DNA of 64,000 nucleotides from Nymphaea colorata (GCF_008831285.2 NC_045140.1:22958131-23022130); one strand, 5' to 3'. Positions 41,285-54,349 are shown, numbered from the stretch's first letter. The notes: a model not told the origin generated them from the letters alone. A program made the numbers and translations.

Positions 41285-41640
41285 CAATGTGACTTAAATA
41301 CATTTGGCCTGACCATCATAAAAGTCGACGATAACCACATTTTCCTACAAATTTTTCTGGGAACCCCGTAGACGCCACATCTTGGTTGGCTGATCGTGAA
41401 TCTCTCGTGTCTAACGGAAAATGTGAATTTAAAACAGTGGCGTACTCGATTCATACAAGTGTAAAATATGATGCAATCACTTAGTTGGTTAATTGGTGAA
41501 TCTCCAATCTGTCACATTGATCGATGTTGACCAATGAACAAATGAAAAAGAAGGACTAAAAAATATTGAAATGCCTACGCTGGTCAAATAATATTTCTAA
41601 TACAGCTTTAAGTCTAACTACATTCCCACAACTTTGTTAG
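41285..41640. repeat. Dispersed repeat family member
   Basis: A 300-450 bp family found here, at about 44605-45070 and 47405-47740 (same strand), and at about 36780-37150 and 59170-59640 (opposite strand). Shared landmarks are catttggcctgaac, gacgccacatc and gtggcgtactc. Most copies travel inside the larger duplications, so the family may be a passenger rather than an active transposon. Confidence 0.65.
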
Positions 41641-41670
41641 GGATACTACTCTTTTCTGCATTATATCTAT

Positions 41671-41864
41671 CAAAGAGTTGAGCCATGATTTTTTTTAGAG
41701 CGGGCTGAACATTCCAACTTCTGGATCTGGGTAAGGCCAAACTGAATTCGAATCCAAACAATACATGGCGCAACTAAAATTTTTTAATTTTTTCAACCTT
41801 TTTTTTTTCAATTGGCTGGGGTGGGGCCATGGCCTAAGTGGCCCTTCCTCTCCCTCCGCCCCTG
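41671..41864. mobile_element. hAT-like MITE, 194 bp
   Basis: Starts caaagagttgagcc and ends ctccgcccctg, imperfect inverted ends. Flanks ATATCTAT (41663-41670) and ATATCGAT (41865-41872) are an 8 bp target duplication with one mismatch. Absent from the matching place in block D copy 2 (about 47765-47785), so it inserted after that duplication. Confidence 0.75.
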
Positions 41865-43390
41865 ATATCGATCAGGGAGCAATAATGTCGAAAGACTAGA
41901 AACAAACAGTGGGCTAAGGCCGGACGACGGCCTTCGTAAACTCTCGCTCACCAAAAAAAAAATGAAAGCATCTAACGACATTGAAAATAGGCAAATTCAG
42001 GAATCCGTATCCCCATTGGATTACAACCCTCCCACCAATGCACGAAGGTGAAAAACAGTCTTCGTCCTTAAAATTATTTGAATACTTCTTTTACATTTTG
42101 AAAATATCGCATGATTTGAGTGACAGAACTAATAACTTAACCAAGCATCAAGTACTCCCACATGTATAAATACACGTTGAGTTCATTAGACCCTACAATA
42201 ATTGGTGATTGGTGAGACTCTCATATACATTACTGGCATTAATGGAGAAGAAGCCAAGTATATTACTTTGGCCAACTTTGGCCAAGTAATATAAATTCAT
42301 ACTATCGCTCTCCATGTTGTGTGTGTGATGAAATAAGAATATATAATTAGATATAATAATAATTGGATGGCCGAGAAACCCTCAGCTACCCTGCGCATCT
42401 CAGCTACCCTGCGCATCATCCAATCACATGGCATAAGGTAGCATCTGAGCTTCCTCATATGGGAGATCTGACGAGTGACGCCTTTGAATTTTTTTTAATA
42501 CAAAGACATTACACACACACTTCCTCAGATCCGGCTGGCCGGAGCCAGCTTTTTAGGGCCTGGGCCCGATGTCCAGGCCCTAAAGCTCGAGAATATGGTA
42601 CTCCGTTCTCGTCTCCCATCATTCATTTGGAGAAAGAAGTACTGTCACATATTTTAGAGGAAGAAGAACAACAATGAGAAGGAAGGAAGGAAAGACGCAA
42701 ACCTTGTGGTTTTTTATGGGTGAAAGATTTCTATCCCTGGCTTCTGTTCTTGCTTTTTCTCCAAGAGTGACTTTGCTGTTGTCCGACCGTCCTGTTCAGT
42801 CAATACGCGTCATTTAGAGATCAAGACAGACATGCAAGGATTAGGACAGGAGAAGGGACAAATCGAACAACGCATTCAAACTAAAAGGATTATATATCTA
42901 CAAATATTTTCAGATTTTGAAGATGCCAATTAAACTATATATGTGGGCCATTGACGAAGACATGAGCTCTTTTGAGTTGCTTTCCCGAACAAGTGCACGC
43001 ATGGGTGGCTGCCAACCACGCTCGGTTATGACCTTTGTGTGCTGCAAAGAAGAAGAAAAGAAGGTGAACAAATGAACAAAGGAGGGATATTTTCTAGAAC
43101 CGGTGGATGGCTCTTTGGCTTCATTCCGCAGAATTCCATCAAATGAAATTCAACAAGGAAAGCTGAACTAAATCTGACCCATTTAATACCTAGTTATTGT
43201 CTCTTTCTTGTAGTTGCAATGAGGAGTTATAATTTTGCTTTCTTTTCACCTAAATGTAAAATAACTTGAAAATTTTTTCCTACATGCATCGTGGAGTCCA
43301 TTGATCAACTACCCACTGTTTCTATGAACAACAGTTTTGTAGTTTACGAACAAGGTTGGTAACTCAGCTTTCTCAGTCTTTCTCTCTCTA
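41865..43390. other. Noncoding part of block D
   Basis: No gene on either strand. About 42250-43400 is collinear with 47880-48900. Short ORFs differ between copies and are not conserved, so they are not coding. Confidence 0.5.
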
Positions 43391-43578
43391 GTTGGATGCA
43401 GGGGTGGAACCCAGGGGGCTTGCATGGGTCCTAACCCCACCTCAAAAGTTTTTTTTGTCATATTTTTGTTTCTCTTCTTCTTTCTTCTTTCTTCTTCTTC
43501 TTCTTCTTCTTCTTCTTCTTCTATATCCTTCTTTGACTTTTAAGAGAATGACAAATTATTTTGACGTAGAAAAATACT

Positions 43579-45965
43579 CGGAGACCGGCTTGAGCACAGC
43601 CAGCCCTAACCAAGCTTCGAGTTCCAGAGAAACTAGAATCCGACCTGATTGTAGGGAAGGGTCTGTAGCCCTTTCGAATTCATTCATATTTGTTTTCCAA
43701 AATTCAAGTTTGGAAACCCAAGTTAGGAATCGAATCCAGTAAATTGTGGACATCCAAAGCTGGATCCACCAAAAAGCAACCTCCACAAATTTACACAAAG
43801 GCACAATCCGAAGCTCGAGTGGCCGGAAGTTCAAATCTAAACCTCCGGGAAACTATTGTCCGTCCTCCATTATTGGTGGTTATCTTGTTGTTGGGACTAA
43901 AATATATACGTTCGGGGTTCTCGTGTATAGTGTATATATATATATGTGTGTGTGTGCATGCGCGTGTGATTTCTTTATTGCAAGGCGCCACACAAACCAG
44001 ATATTAATGAGGATGAAGTCATGGCAGATTGGGTTTTAATTAAGTTGGGAGGGAGCATTAGCTTCCTTAAACACGCGGAGAACTAGTTGCATATGCGGAC
44101 GCCCACCTGGTAAGAGAAGAGGATAAACATGTGGCTTTCTAGGATCAATCCTTTTTTACGCATCGAATCCGAAAGATTGCTGGACAGGCATACTTAGGTT
44201 TCCAAAAACTGGTCTGCCTTAATTAATAACTGTTCAATGAGTTTGAAGCGGTCTTATTCAAAAGAGAAATACCTGCAAAGTTAACAAAAACAAACGATTT
44301 ATTTGATTTGTTATCAATATGATAGATAATTAATAAATAAGATTATCTCTTTTTTCCAACTTGAAAGCGAGTCAGCACTACCCAATATGATAAAGATAAC
44401 ACAAGTTCATATTTAATATAACATCTTCAACACCAGCGAAAATTTTCGAACGGAACTGAAAGCAGGGTCTTGCAAATAGTTTGTCAGTTCTAAATTCCTT
44501 TTGCTTCATGAGTAAAAGTTGGCAACATGTTACATAATAATAATAATAATAATAGAAACCATGTCCAGGCAATCAAACTCTAAACAAGTTCTCAAATATT
44601 AATTACATTTGGCTCGAACATCATAAACATCGGGCGGTTCCAGCTATAGGATACCATCTCATTTAACAAAATCCTTTTACTCCGCTTTAAATGTTTATTC
44701 GTTATTTAAGTGTTTTATGTAAACATTTAATTTAATTTAATATATTTTTAAAATTTTTGCTGTAAACATCCATGTGGGTTCCAAGCTCTTGCGCTATTTT
44801 TTTTCATTACTAATTTTCCTTAACGTAATGGATGCCACATCCTAGTTGGCTAATTAATTGTGAATATGCAGTGGGTGTCACACATGTTGAATGACAGGCA
44901 ACTAAGTGAAAATGAGAACCATTTAAAAAAAAAAAAGTGGCGTACTCAATCATACCACATTCAACATACAATAATGTTTAGATTATGGCAATGCATATGA
45001 TTTTCCTTTCACGAACGAAATAGTCCTCATCTTTTCAGTTTGAATATTTTGTTCAAAATATTTCCATTTATTAATAATCAAACTGCACATATCGAGTACT
45101 TTATGATCATTTTGTGTGGATGAGCTCTGCGGTCACTAAGCCCCTACGATACGTGTTGAGACTCACCTATACATATTACTGCTGCAATTACTGGAGAAGA
45201 AGCTAAATGTAAGTAATGGGTCCAGTAAATTTAAATTTCCATTCTCTCCCCACAAGTCATGCATGGGTGATGCAGTAAAAGGCTGTGTCACATGAACGCG
45301 TATGGTTGAATTGAATATTGATTGGATATCCATAATTAATATTTTTGATTTGATTGCCCATCTATTCAGTTAGATCTGATAAACAAACTCAGATCCAAAA
45401 TCTAATCAAATCTGAAAATAGTATGCAATTTCATAACTAAATTCCTTGAAGCATGTGTTGGAAGTGAAATCCAATGAAAATTGCACATGTTCATTAATGT
45501 TTATCCCATGAGGTTGGACTTGGGGTTGGTGCAATAGGTAGTGTAAAGGTTGGTAGATGGTTAATATCTGTTTTGAATTATAGAAGTGTTGAGTTTTAGA
45601 GGTACCAACTTTTTGCACTGTAAAAAAGAAAACATCAATATACAAGTTAACGAATAATGAGACGTCACCCGTAAGACACCGGATGCAGATCTCAACGGAT
45701 AAAGGAATGATGAGGTATCAGCTCTCTTGTTGGGTAGTAAGCTGAAATACTTTTACATCTCACCAAACATTGCATATAAATGTAAGACTTTGCACTAGTG
45801 AGATCAATAAAAATCCAACTTTAGTTTTGTAACAGAAGGACTCCATTAAACTGAATTCAAATTCAAATTTGGATCTATTTACACCAGGACTCCACTAAAT
45901 CTGAATCCTTATCACATCCACATATATTGTCTCCTAATTACAGCCGGAGATTATATCCTCTAATT
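43579..45965. repeat. Large inverted duplication, left arm
   Basis: Reverse-complement match to 55700-61070. Paired landmarks: gagaccggcttgag (43580) with 61070; (AAT)n at 44530-44555 with (TTA)n at 59697-59729; taagactttgcact near 45785 with 55930. The right arm contains two later insertions. The segment includes the 5' flank of a protease gene at its inner end. Confidence 0.8.
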
Positions 45966-46741
45966 CCTTTCAGCTCAGCTGCACACTCTTTTAACCGATT
46001 AGGACGGGTCTCCTCTCACCAGTAAACAAAGCTGGTTATGTGTCCACCTGTGTGTTTGCACATGGGTAAGGAATGATTAAAATGTCTTAATTAAAGTTAA
46101 AAGGGAAGATTTTTGAAAAGATACAGTGAAAAATATTAAACAAAACTAAAAGGTACATAGGTTTTAAGAAAATGTCTAAAATACCACAGAGGTGTGCATG
46201 TACCTCAATTTCAATTAATGGACGAAATTTCTGGTTAGTACAAATATTGTGGAGCTGGTTACGTGCACATGGGGTGTGCACGAAAAATCGGTGCACATGG
46301 TTGGAAACGACCAAATACCCTCATTAAAATTATAAGAAGAAATTTTTAAAAAGGGCAAAAAAGGATTGCAATATAGTGAAAATGTCTACTCTTTTATTAA
46401 AAATTTCAAAAAATGGCCCCACCCCACTTTGGTGTATGTTCGGTGGGTTTACACCTCCTGCTCTGCCTGTAAAGGGAGGAGGCCGAGAGCTCTCCCATGG
46501 TAAGCCTATCGACATTGGCAACGTATTCAGTTCTCCATCTCTCTCTAACCCTCAAACAACTCTTGGTCAAGTTTTAGATTTGAGGTGGTGACAAGCAGAG
46601 GGAGTTGTAAGCCGGTTTTCTTCTTATTCTTTCATACAGTAGTTTTTCTTCTTTTTGTAGGGCCGTATTTTATTTTATGATCTTATTTGTCCCGGGATAT
46701 TTTTCTGGATTTTCCTTATAGGATATTGAAATAATTTTAGC
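45966..46741. other. Insert and protease leader remnant
   Basis: 46030-46385 contains two diverged copies of a phrase around 'gtgcacatgg' and 'gaagatttttgaaaag'. 46540-46741 matches 50515-50733, the leader just before a protease ATG. No gene. Confidence 0.4.
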
Positions 46742-46770
46742 CATGGAATGGCTTTGCTGCTGGTTTGCCT
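46742..46770 (+). pseudogene. Protease start fragment, truncated
   Basis: ATG at 46754-46756 region with ATGGCTTTGCTGCTGG, preceded by the same leader (tttgtagggc ... tttagccatgg) as the copies at 50734 and 55663. After about ten codons the sequence switches at 46771 to block D copy 2, so the gene was cut by that duplication's breakpoint. Confidence 0.65.
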
Positions 46771-49060
46771 GCTCTGAATCTCTTGCCCAGTGTTTGTCAA
46801 TGGAGTGTGAATTAGGAAAAAAAGATTGTCGTGCTATGCTATATAAGTAAAACGTTAATATCGCTTAATTGACAATACAGAAACAAGAGGTCAATTATTT
46901 TTCTATAGTCCTTAGAAACTGAGGGGGCGTGGGTGTTTGGATCATCATTTTCCAATACAATTGTATTAAAACTAGATTTTATGAAAACCAAGTTTTTTAA
47001 TGAGTTTTTTTTTTTTTTGGGGGGGGGGGGGGGGGAGATGACACATGTTTTTGAATAACCTAAAGGGAAGAAAATTTTTTACTTTATTTTTACAAAATCA
47101 GGTTTTGTCAAAACTGAGTTTGATTTGATGGCACCCAAATAATCCAAAAACCTGATTGGTTTTGAAGTTTCATCCAAACACACCTTAAATATTATTAATT
47201 GTTGAATTCCAAGTATAGTTAAATAGTCAACAGGCAAGAAGGATTCCCTCTATCTCCAATTAATTTGTTAGGTTTCGATTCCATTCAAACCAACCCTTCC
47301 AAGAAATTCGCCACACATGCTCAATTGAACAAAAGCAACCTGTTTTCTTTTTTAAAGGAAGTGCAATGGCAACGGCAGTCAATCCCTAAATAAGTTGTTA
47401 ATTGCATGTGGCTTCTTAATTACATTTGGCCTGACCTTCATAAAAGTCGACGATGACCACATTTTCTCACAAATTTTTTTGTGAACTTTGTGGACGCCAC
47501 ATCTTGGTTGGCCGATCATGAATCCCTTGCAACTAACAGAAAAATGTGAATTTAAAACAGTGGCGTACTCAGTTTGTACAAATGTAAAATATGACGCCAT
47601 CTCTTAGTTGGTTAATTGGTGAATCTCCAATCTGTCATATCGATACAAATGAAGAAGAAAAACAAAAAATATTGGAATGCCTATGCTGATCAAATAATAT
47701 TTCTAGTGCAGCTTTAAGTCTAACTGCATTGCCACAGCTTTCTTTAGTATACTACTATTCTGCATAATATCAGCCACGAAGCAATAATGTCGAATGACAA
47801 GAAACAAGGGTTGGCTATGGCCGAATGGCGGACTGCATAAAATCTAGCTTACCCATACAAGTAGATATACTTTTGGCCAATTAATTTAAAATCATATTAT
47901 CACTCTCCATGTTCTGTACGTGATGAAATAAGAATATATAATTGGATCTAATAATAATTAGAGGGCACAGCAACCCTCAGCTACCCTGCGTGTCATCCAA
48001 TCACACGGCATAAGGTGGCTTCTCCCTTTTTCTTCATATGGGGGATATTACGACTTCCATTTTTTTTTAAATATAAAGACATTATACACACACTTCCTCG
48101 GATCGGGCTGACCGGAGCCAGTTTTTGAGGGCCCAGGCCCTAAAGCTCGAGCATATGGTACTCCGTTCTCGTCTCCCATCAATCATTTGGATAAAGAAGT
48201 ACCGTCACATATTTTAGAGGAAGAAGAACAGCCATGAGAATGAATGAGAAGGAAGGAAGGAAAGACGCAAACCTTGAGGGTTTTTTATTGGTGAAATATT
48301 TCGTTCTTGCTTTTACTCCAAGAGTGACTTTGCTGTTGTCCGACCGTCCTGTTCAGTCAATATGTGCAACTTAGAGAACAAGACAGTCATGCAAGGATTA
48401 ATACAGGAGAAGGGACAAATAGAACGATGCATTCAAACTAAAAAGATTATATATCTACAAACATTTTCAAATTTTGAAAATGCCAATTAAACTATATGTG
48501 CGGGCCATTGACGAAGACATGAGTTCTTTTGAATTTCTTTCCCGAACAAGTGCATGCATGGGTGGCTGCCAACCACGCTCGATTATGAGCTTTGTGTGCT
48601 GCAAAGAATAAAAGGAGGTGAACAAATGAACAAAGGAGGGATATTTTCTAGAACAGGTGGATGGCTCTTTGGCTTCATTCCGCAGAGTTCCATTAAATGA
48701 AATTCAACCAGGAAAGATGGCCTAAATCTGACCCATTTAATACATAGTTATTGCCTCTTTCTTGTAGTTGCAATGCGGAGTTATAATTTTGCTTTCTTTT
48801 CCTACATGCATCGTGGAGTCCATCGATCAACTACCCACTGTTTTTATGAAGAACAGCTTTGTAGTTTATGAACATGGTTGCTAACTCAGCTTTCTCTCTC
48901 TTTTTCTCTCTCTAGGTGGTTGCAGGGGCGGAGCACGGGGAGGGCCCATGGGCCTGACCCCACCTCAAAAGTTTTTCTTCGTTTTATTTTTGTTTCTCTT
49001 CTTCTTCTTCTTCCATATCCTTTTTTTTTTTTTTTTACTTTTAAGAGAATGACAAATCAT
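46771..49060. repeat. Direct duplication block D, copy 2
   Basis: Partner of 40740-43578, lacking the 41671-41864 MITE and some neighbouring DNA. Here the block runs on into protease exon 3 at 49072 instead of stopping at its first bases. No gene in the block. Confidence 0.8.
46923..47185. mobile_element. PIF/Harbinger-like MITE, block D copy
   Basis: Ortholog of 40904-41137, with a T/G homopolymer expansion at about 47004-47035; left target TGA is a mutated TAA. Confidence 0.7.
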
Positions 49061-49071
49061 TTTTGACGTAC

Positions 49072-50045
49072 AAAAATACTTGGGTCGTTACAATTGATTG
49101 ATTATGATTATGCACCTTTATATAATGAAGAAGCACCCAGAAATGCAATCGCTCACCAACCAACCTGTGAGTGTGTTTACATCCAAGGATCATGCAGGGA
49201 TTTTCAGAACTATAAATCTGTGAGTTCATTAATATTCTATTTTTTAAAAAAAATTGTGAATTTAGTCATATAAAGGCATTATATTGATTACTTTTTCTTC
49301 TATTTTTATTTTTTTTGGTATGTGTTTTCACTTGATCATCTGCATCCAAGATTGATCATGCGATTGTAACTGTCCGATATGGAAGCGACAATGGTGGGGT
49401 GAGGGGGATTACATTAAAATTAGGGCTGGGCCCCAGGCCGGGCTGCCAGCGGGGGCCCAGGACCCAGCCCGGTTTGTTCTCGGTCTCGGCCCGGCCCGAT
49501 TCGGCTCGTTAAAGATTAATTTTTTTAAATTTTTTATTTTAATAAATATATATTTATTACTAACAAATATATTTTATATTTGAAAAATATTTTATTATAA
49601 CCGGGCCAGGTCCGGTCGGGCTTGGGCCCGGGTTTCAGATATCTATGGTGTTGCAACCTACCCTTAAACCTGGGCATCGGGTTGGCCTGATGCTTAAAAC
49701 CCAAGCCCGACTGGGTTACAATAAAAAAATGTTTTTGTAAATACAAAATAATTTTTTGAATATAAAATATATTTTTAATAATAAAATATATATTTTTAAT
49801 AAAACAAAAATCATTTTTATTCTTTATCATGTCAAATCTGACCGGTTGGGCCAGCCAGGACCGTTTGGTACCCAACCCAATGCCCAGGTCTACCTAACAC
49901 TCCACGTGTTGTTGCATGGTTGAAGGAGAGGGCATGTGCATTCAATGGGGTTGCTGCCCATTAAAATCGGCTATATGCTGTGAGGATCATCGCACCTGCT
50001 GCCCTCATGACTATCCTATCTACAATGTTGCTCAGCACACAAGGT
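49072..50045 (+). pseudogene. Granulin protease fragments (exons 3 and 4)
   Basis: Exon 3 (49072-49219) matches the intact gene but its acceptor is AC instead of AG and it holds frameshifts. Exon 4 starts near 49325 with a His-like ATTGATCATGCGATTG phrase but has lost about 40 bases including the NSWG asparagine region. After a 480-base insert (49418-49897) the granulin part returns at 49900-50045 ([10 protein letters not shown]). Cannot make a protease. Confidence 0.85.
49418..49897. mobile_element. GGCCCGG-type repeat inserted in the pseudogene
   Basis: A short AT-rich body between GC-rich arms with repeated ggcccggcc, gggcttgggcccggg and similar words; related word patterns appear at about 61170-61300. 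It sits inside exon 4 of a protease pseudogene. Mechanism and family unknown to me. Confidence 0.5.
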
Positions 50046-50059
50046 AACAAACCAAAGAT

Positions 50060-50733
50060 ATCATTTCTAACCCTCCTTATTTACAATTTTCAGTTTGAAT
50101 ATTTTGTTCAAAATATTTCCATTATTTTGAACACCAACACTAACAATCAAACTGCACATATCTAATACTTTCTGATCATTTTGTGTATAGCCCCTACGAT
50201 ACGTGTTGAGACTCACTGAAGCTAAATATAAATATAAATTTCCATTCTCTCTCCCCATAATTCATGCATGGGTGATGCAGTAAAGGGCTGTGTCACATGA
50301 ACGCGTATGCTTGAATCGAATATTGATTGGATATCCATAATTCATAAGGTGTGGAGTTGGCGTTATTTGATATTTTTGATTTGATTGCATATCTATTCAG
50401 TTGGATCTGATAAACAAACTCAGATCCAAAATCTAATCAAATCTGAAAATAGTATGCAATTTTGACCAAAATATACACCAATCAAAATAGTACTCAATCT
50501 GAAAATAGTATTCTCATGTCTCTCTAGCCCTCAAACAACTCTTGGTCAAGTTTTAAGTTTCAAGTGGTGACAAGCAGAGGGAGTTGTAGGCGGGTTGCCT
50601 TCTTATTCTTTTTCTTATTCTTTCATACAATAGTTCTTCTTCTTTTTGTAGGGCTATATTTTATTTTGTGATCTTATATGCTCCTGGATATTTTTCTAAA
50701 TTTTCCTTGTAGGTTGTTGAGATCATTTCAGCC
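50060..50733 (+). other. Duplicated 5' flank of a protease pseudogene
   Basis: 50065-50510 matches 45030-45470 and 50515-50733 matches 46540-46741. It is a rearranged copy of the family's promoter and leader. Confidence 0.55.
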
Positions 50734-51250
50734 ATGGCATCCAGTGCAATGACTTTGCTGCTGGTAAATAGTCACGATGAGCAAAACTTCGGTGGTCAGA
50801 GGAGTGATCAAGAGGTGAAAAAGCTATCCAAGAAGTGGATAGCAATGCACGACAAATTCTACAATGGTTTGATAGAGAGGGAGCAGAGATTTGGAATATT
50901 CAAAGACAACGTGTTGTACATCGACCAACATAATGCTGGAAGCCACTCCTACAAGCTGGGGCTCATCCGGTTCTTTGATCTCACTAACGAAGAATATCGC
51001 TCGACTTACTTACGCATCAGAATGGATGAGAACAGAGAGCCGGTGCCTTCACCAAGCCGACGCTACGAAGTCCAAGAGGGAGAACAACTTCATAGCTAGA
51101 TAGACTAAAGGGCTCTTAGTGCAGTTGTGTAGATTGTGATACCACCTACAGCCGGACTGCAATGGCGGGTACAAAGCTTATGTTTTCCAACTCATTATCG
51201 ACCATGGATGTATAAACAAAATTATCCTTACATGGTAATTGATGGCATCT
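50734..51250 (+). pseudogene. Papain-like protease, pseudogene (exon 1 plus part of exon 2)
   Basis: The ATG frame runs 121 codons: MASSAMTLLLV, then a deletion that removes the rest of the signal peptide, then the prodomain with an intact ERFNIN-like segment (EREQRFGIFKDNV, RFFDLTNEEYRSTY) and a stop at 51099. About 51130 onward is exon 2 sequence (VDCDTTYS), frameshifted. The exon 1 end, intron 1 and the catalytic-cysteine region are missing. If expressed it would be a prodomain-only polypeptide without a reliable signal peptide. Confidence 0.85.
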
Positions 51251-51270
51251 ACAATATTTGATAGGTAACA

Positions 51271-52200
51271 ATTCCTTCTTCTTCAATCATGACTTAAGAG
51301 ATGACAACTTATTTCAATATTAAAAAAAAAAAATCGGGACGTTCAAATTGAGGGTTACTAATATGCACCACGATAGGATGAAAAAATGATGAAAATGACA
51401 ATTGCCCACATGACTTTAAGTGTTTCGACTGAAGGATGATCAGGGCAGGATTTCTAACTCTATCAATCTATCAATCAATGAGTTCCTTTTAACATTACAC
51501 TTCTTTTTGGGACATTTTTTGAGGCCCCGATTGATGGCCTGGATTTTTTTGAGGGAAGGTTTTTTCAAGGGAAAAAATCCACGGTAAACCGTCTACTTAG
51601 GCAAATTTTCCTTTTTCCTAATATAGGCCATGCTTGATGGCCTTGAATTTTTTTTCAGGATAAAAAATTCATTGTTTGATAGAAAATTTTTTCATGGAAA
51701 ATTAATATGACCGTTAAACTTCACCAACCCTCATCAATATCCAACGAGAACTCATCAATATCCAACAAGAACTAATTGATGTAAGATGGAAAACCATGCT
51801 GTAATCAAGACTCAGAATAACAAATTGCAGAAGTAATGCTACAGAAAGGCACGAATTGCTTTCCTTTTATTAGCTTAATCAAGCACAATTACTTCCCAAT
51901 CTTGAGTAACCAAATCCGCTTTCAATACTCAAAGCTGCACGAATCAGTGGAAACAAGGGAAGAAAAGCAGGAAGTTTTCATGTCATTAAGGTCACCAACA
52001 CCTCAATTTTCACGGTGACCATGGCGATAAACTGCCATGCGCACTCCAACAGAACACCGATGAGAGATACACGGCAGCTGTTCTACCATTTGACACAAGA
52101 TCCCACAACTGTCCCACCATTGACAGAAGATCCTTGACACTATTATTGACATACTAAAACAAGAAAAGCCACCGCTCCTGTCATCACACAAGAGGCAACA
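51271..52200. other. Intergenic DNA
   Basis: AT-rich; 51480-51720 has a repeated 'gatggcctgg/gatggccttg ... aaaaaatcca' pattern resembling an old small transposon. No gene. Confidence 0.35.
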
Positions 52201-54161
52201 GCCACTTAGCCTCTTAAAGGATTCACTTAGTGTGGTCATGACTCATGATGATGAGAATGTCGTGCCCCAGAGTAAGTAGAAATCGCTGAACCGGCTGTGC
52301 ATTCAGCGAGTGTTTTGTGATGTTCAAGCTTTTCTTCACGGCTTGCAACACAATCCAGAAGAAGAAAACCCACCCTACAAAGAGTTCGGAAGAAGAGAGT
52401 GAAAATAACATCAGCAAAAAGGAAGATAGTGAAAATAACATCAGGAAAAAGGACCTATAAAGAAAGCAGATGATACAAAAAAATCAAAGTGCGTTCCTTT
52501 CAAATAAAGTTCCTGTCTGCGGCAAGTGTAAGAACAGCAACTTCAAATTAAAGGAAAAAGCAGAACACCCCCAAATGGTGCGATATTGCCAGTGCAGTAT
52601 AGCTCTCACAGATGCAGCACCTCCAACATCTAGCCCTCCCTGCAAAATCAGATGATTAACAAATCTGCTCATAAATGTAGGAGAAATAATACAGAAAAAT
52701 TTAGTGATACGTGGAACGCAGGCAGGAGAGGAATAACTATAATCACTCTCGAACATTTCCATTGTTTGCACGCGAAATCCGTTGATATAATGCCTCCAAA
52801 ACACAGTTTCAAATGATATCATCTACTGAAAGGCCCAATATGTAAAACTGGTTCTGAAAAAAAATATATAGATAGATTGATGATAAAAAATGATCGTACA
52901 TAAAAGTACACAGACATCCACAAGTGAAAAGTTGCATATACTTCAACAATTTCATCTTTTTCAGCCGATTGAAGAGTTACCTCTATGTACATGAAGTGTT
53001 CAGCTTTCTCTATAAGTGAACAATAAGCATTGTGAAAAGGTAACTATCAATCTCAACAAGCTTATTCTGATTGTAGCAATCCACAACCCAATCCTGATAA
53101 AAGAAATCAAACAAAACAATTGCATTAGCATGCTAAAAGAAGCATTGCTTTCATGAAAATATCGACAGAATTTCTTCAATTATTGACCAGGTATATTATG
53201 CAATTTTTGGCTGTATTGCATTGCCAAGGAACGCAACTATGAAAAGTAAAAGCCAGCATCAAAGGATTTGAAGTGCACTATTGTAAGTTGAGCTCCAGGA
53301 ACAGACAGCTAAGTGATGTTTGCATGCCCATGGAAAACAAAACTACACAAGCTGCCAGATTGTCAGTTGATGAACCACATAGTTATTAGGTGACGTTATA
53401 TACCAAACACTGAGCCATATCATCACAATCATCAGTAAACTACAGGTACTCGACCCTCAACTGCCCAATGCACGATTGGGATGCAAAGGCAATACTTAAC
53501 ACGGCTACACTAGCTCCTATTGAACAGGTAGACCAGAAGAACAGAGTAAATTCCCAATCTTGTATATGCCCAAGCCATTATTGGTCAGATTTCAACAAGA
53601 TAAAAGCAAGATTCTAGCTCTAAAAATTGAAATGACTCATCAGTAGTCCATATCTATAACCTAACAGAAAGGTATAGCTATAAAAATGAAATGACTCAAC
53701 ACTAGTTTTTTATTCGAAAGGGATTAATCATGTAAGACAATTAGAAGAAAACTATAAGATGGAAACCTTTGAGACAATTGTTCCACAATCATTTGCCACT
53801 TGTCTGAACTTTGGAGTATTTGGAAATGCACAAACAAGAAGTGTACACGTAGAATCCCAATCAGCCAATCAGGTCGGTATTCAGCACCCATTTCTGGATT
53901 AACAAATGCTAATACAAGCATCGACAGGCCCTTACGAGTTACGAGCCCAATGAACAACCACAAAACTCACATAATGAAAAACCAAACAAACAGTATGGGG
54001 AAAAAAACTTTTTTCTATAATACCAACCATCAATTGATCGTAATGTCGCAAAAAAAAAAAAAAAATCGCACGGTTGCTAATTCAACCCGATTCAAGTCCA
54101 ATAATTACAAGCAATGAAGTAATCAAACTAAACGAAGGAGAGAGAGTCGACTGACAGGCGA

Positions 54162-54205
<44 letters not shown>

Positions 54206-54330
54206 CCTTCGCGTAGGCGATGATGGTGGGGGAGAGCGACGGCTGGAGGGTGAGCGGCGCCGGTGGTGGAGAGCACGGCGAGCGGTCGAAGAGGAATGCA
54301 GCTAGAGTCGAAGAAGAGAGCAAGCCCTAA
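52200..54330 (-). other. Possible unidentified minus-strand multi-exon locus
   Basis: At 54324-54202 the minus strand is GC-rich and open (LFDRSPCSPPPAPLTLQPSL ... IIAYAK), followed by a G|gtaaat donor and a (CT)n tract: it looks like a first exon. Further down, exon-like blocks have fair borders: about 53900-53765, about 52645-52540 (after ttttgcag) and about 52400-52235 (after ttgtag, reading GWVFFFWIVLQAVKK to a TGA). Frames were not joined convincingly. It could be a small-protein gene or a noncoding RNA. Confidence 0.3.
54172..54201. repeat. (GA)n microsatellite
   Basis: About 15 GA units right after the putative donor of the locus above. Confidence 0.95.
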
Positions 54331-54349
54331 CGGGCAAAAAAAATGTCTT

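Larger units (their letters stand above)
40740..43578. repeat. Direct duplication block D, copy 1
   Basis: Collinear with about 46771-49060, sharing MITE 40904/46923, a repeat near 41285/47405 and a 42250-43560 tract. The right end is intron 2 plus the first bases of exon 3 of a protease gene: a (TTC)n tract, then gacgtag|AAAAATACTCGG, cut off at 43578. So the block was copied together with part of a protease gene. Confidence 0.8.

Noticed and set aside
53765-53900. Protein-like reading in a second frame of the 53.8 kb block
   Set aside because: A stop occurs just upstream in that frame with no acceptor after it, so the reading could not be connected to an exon.
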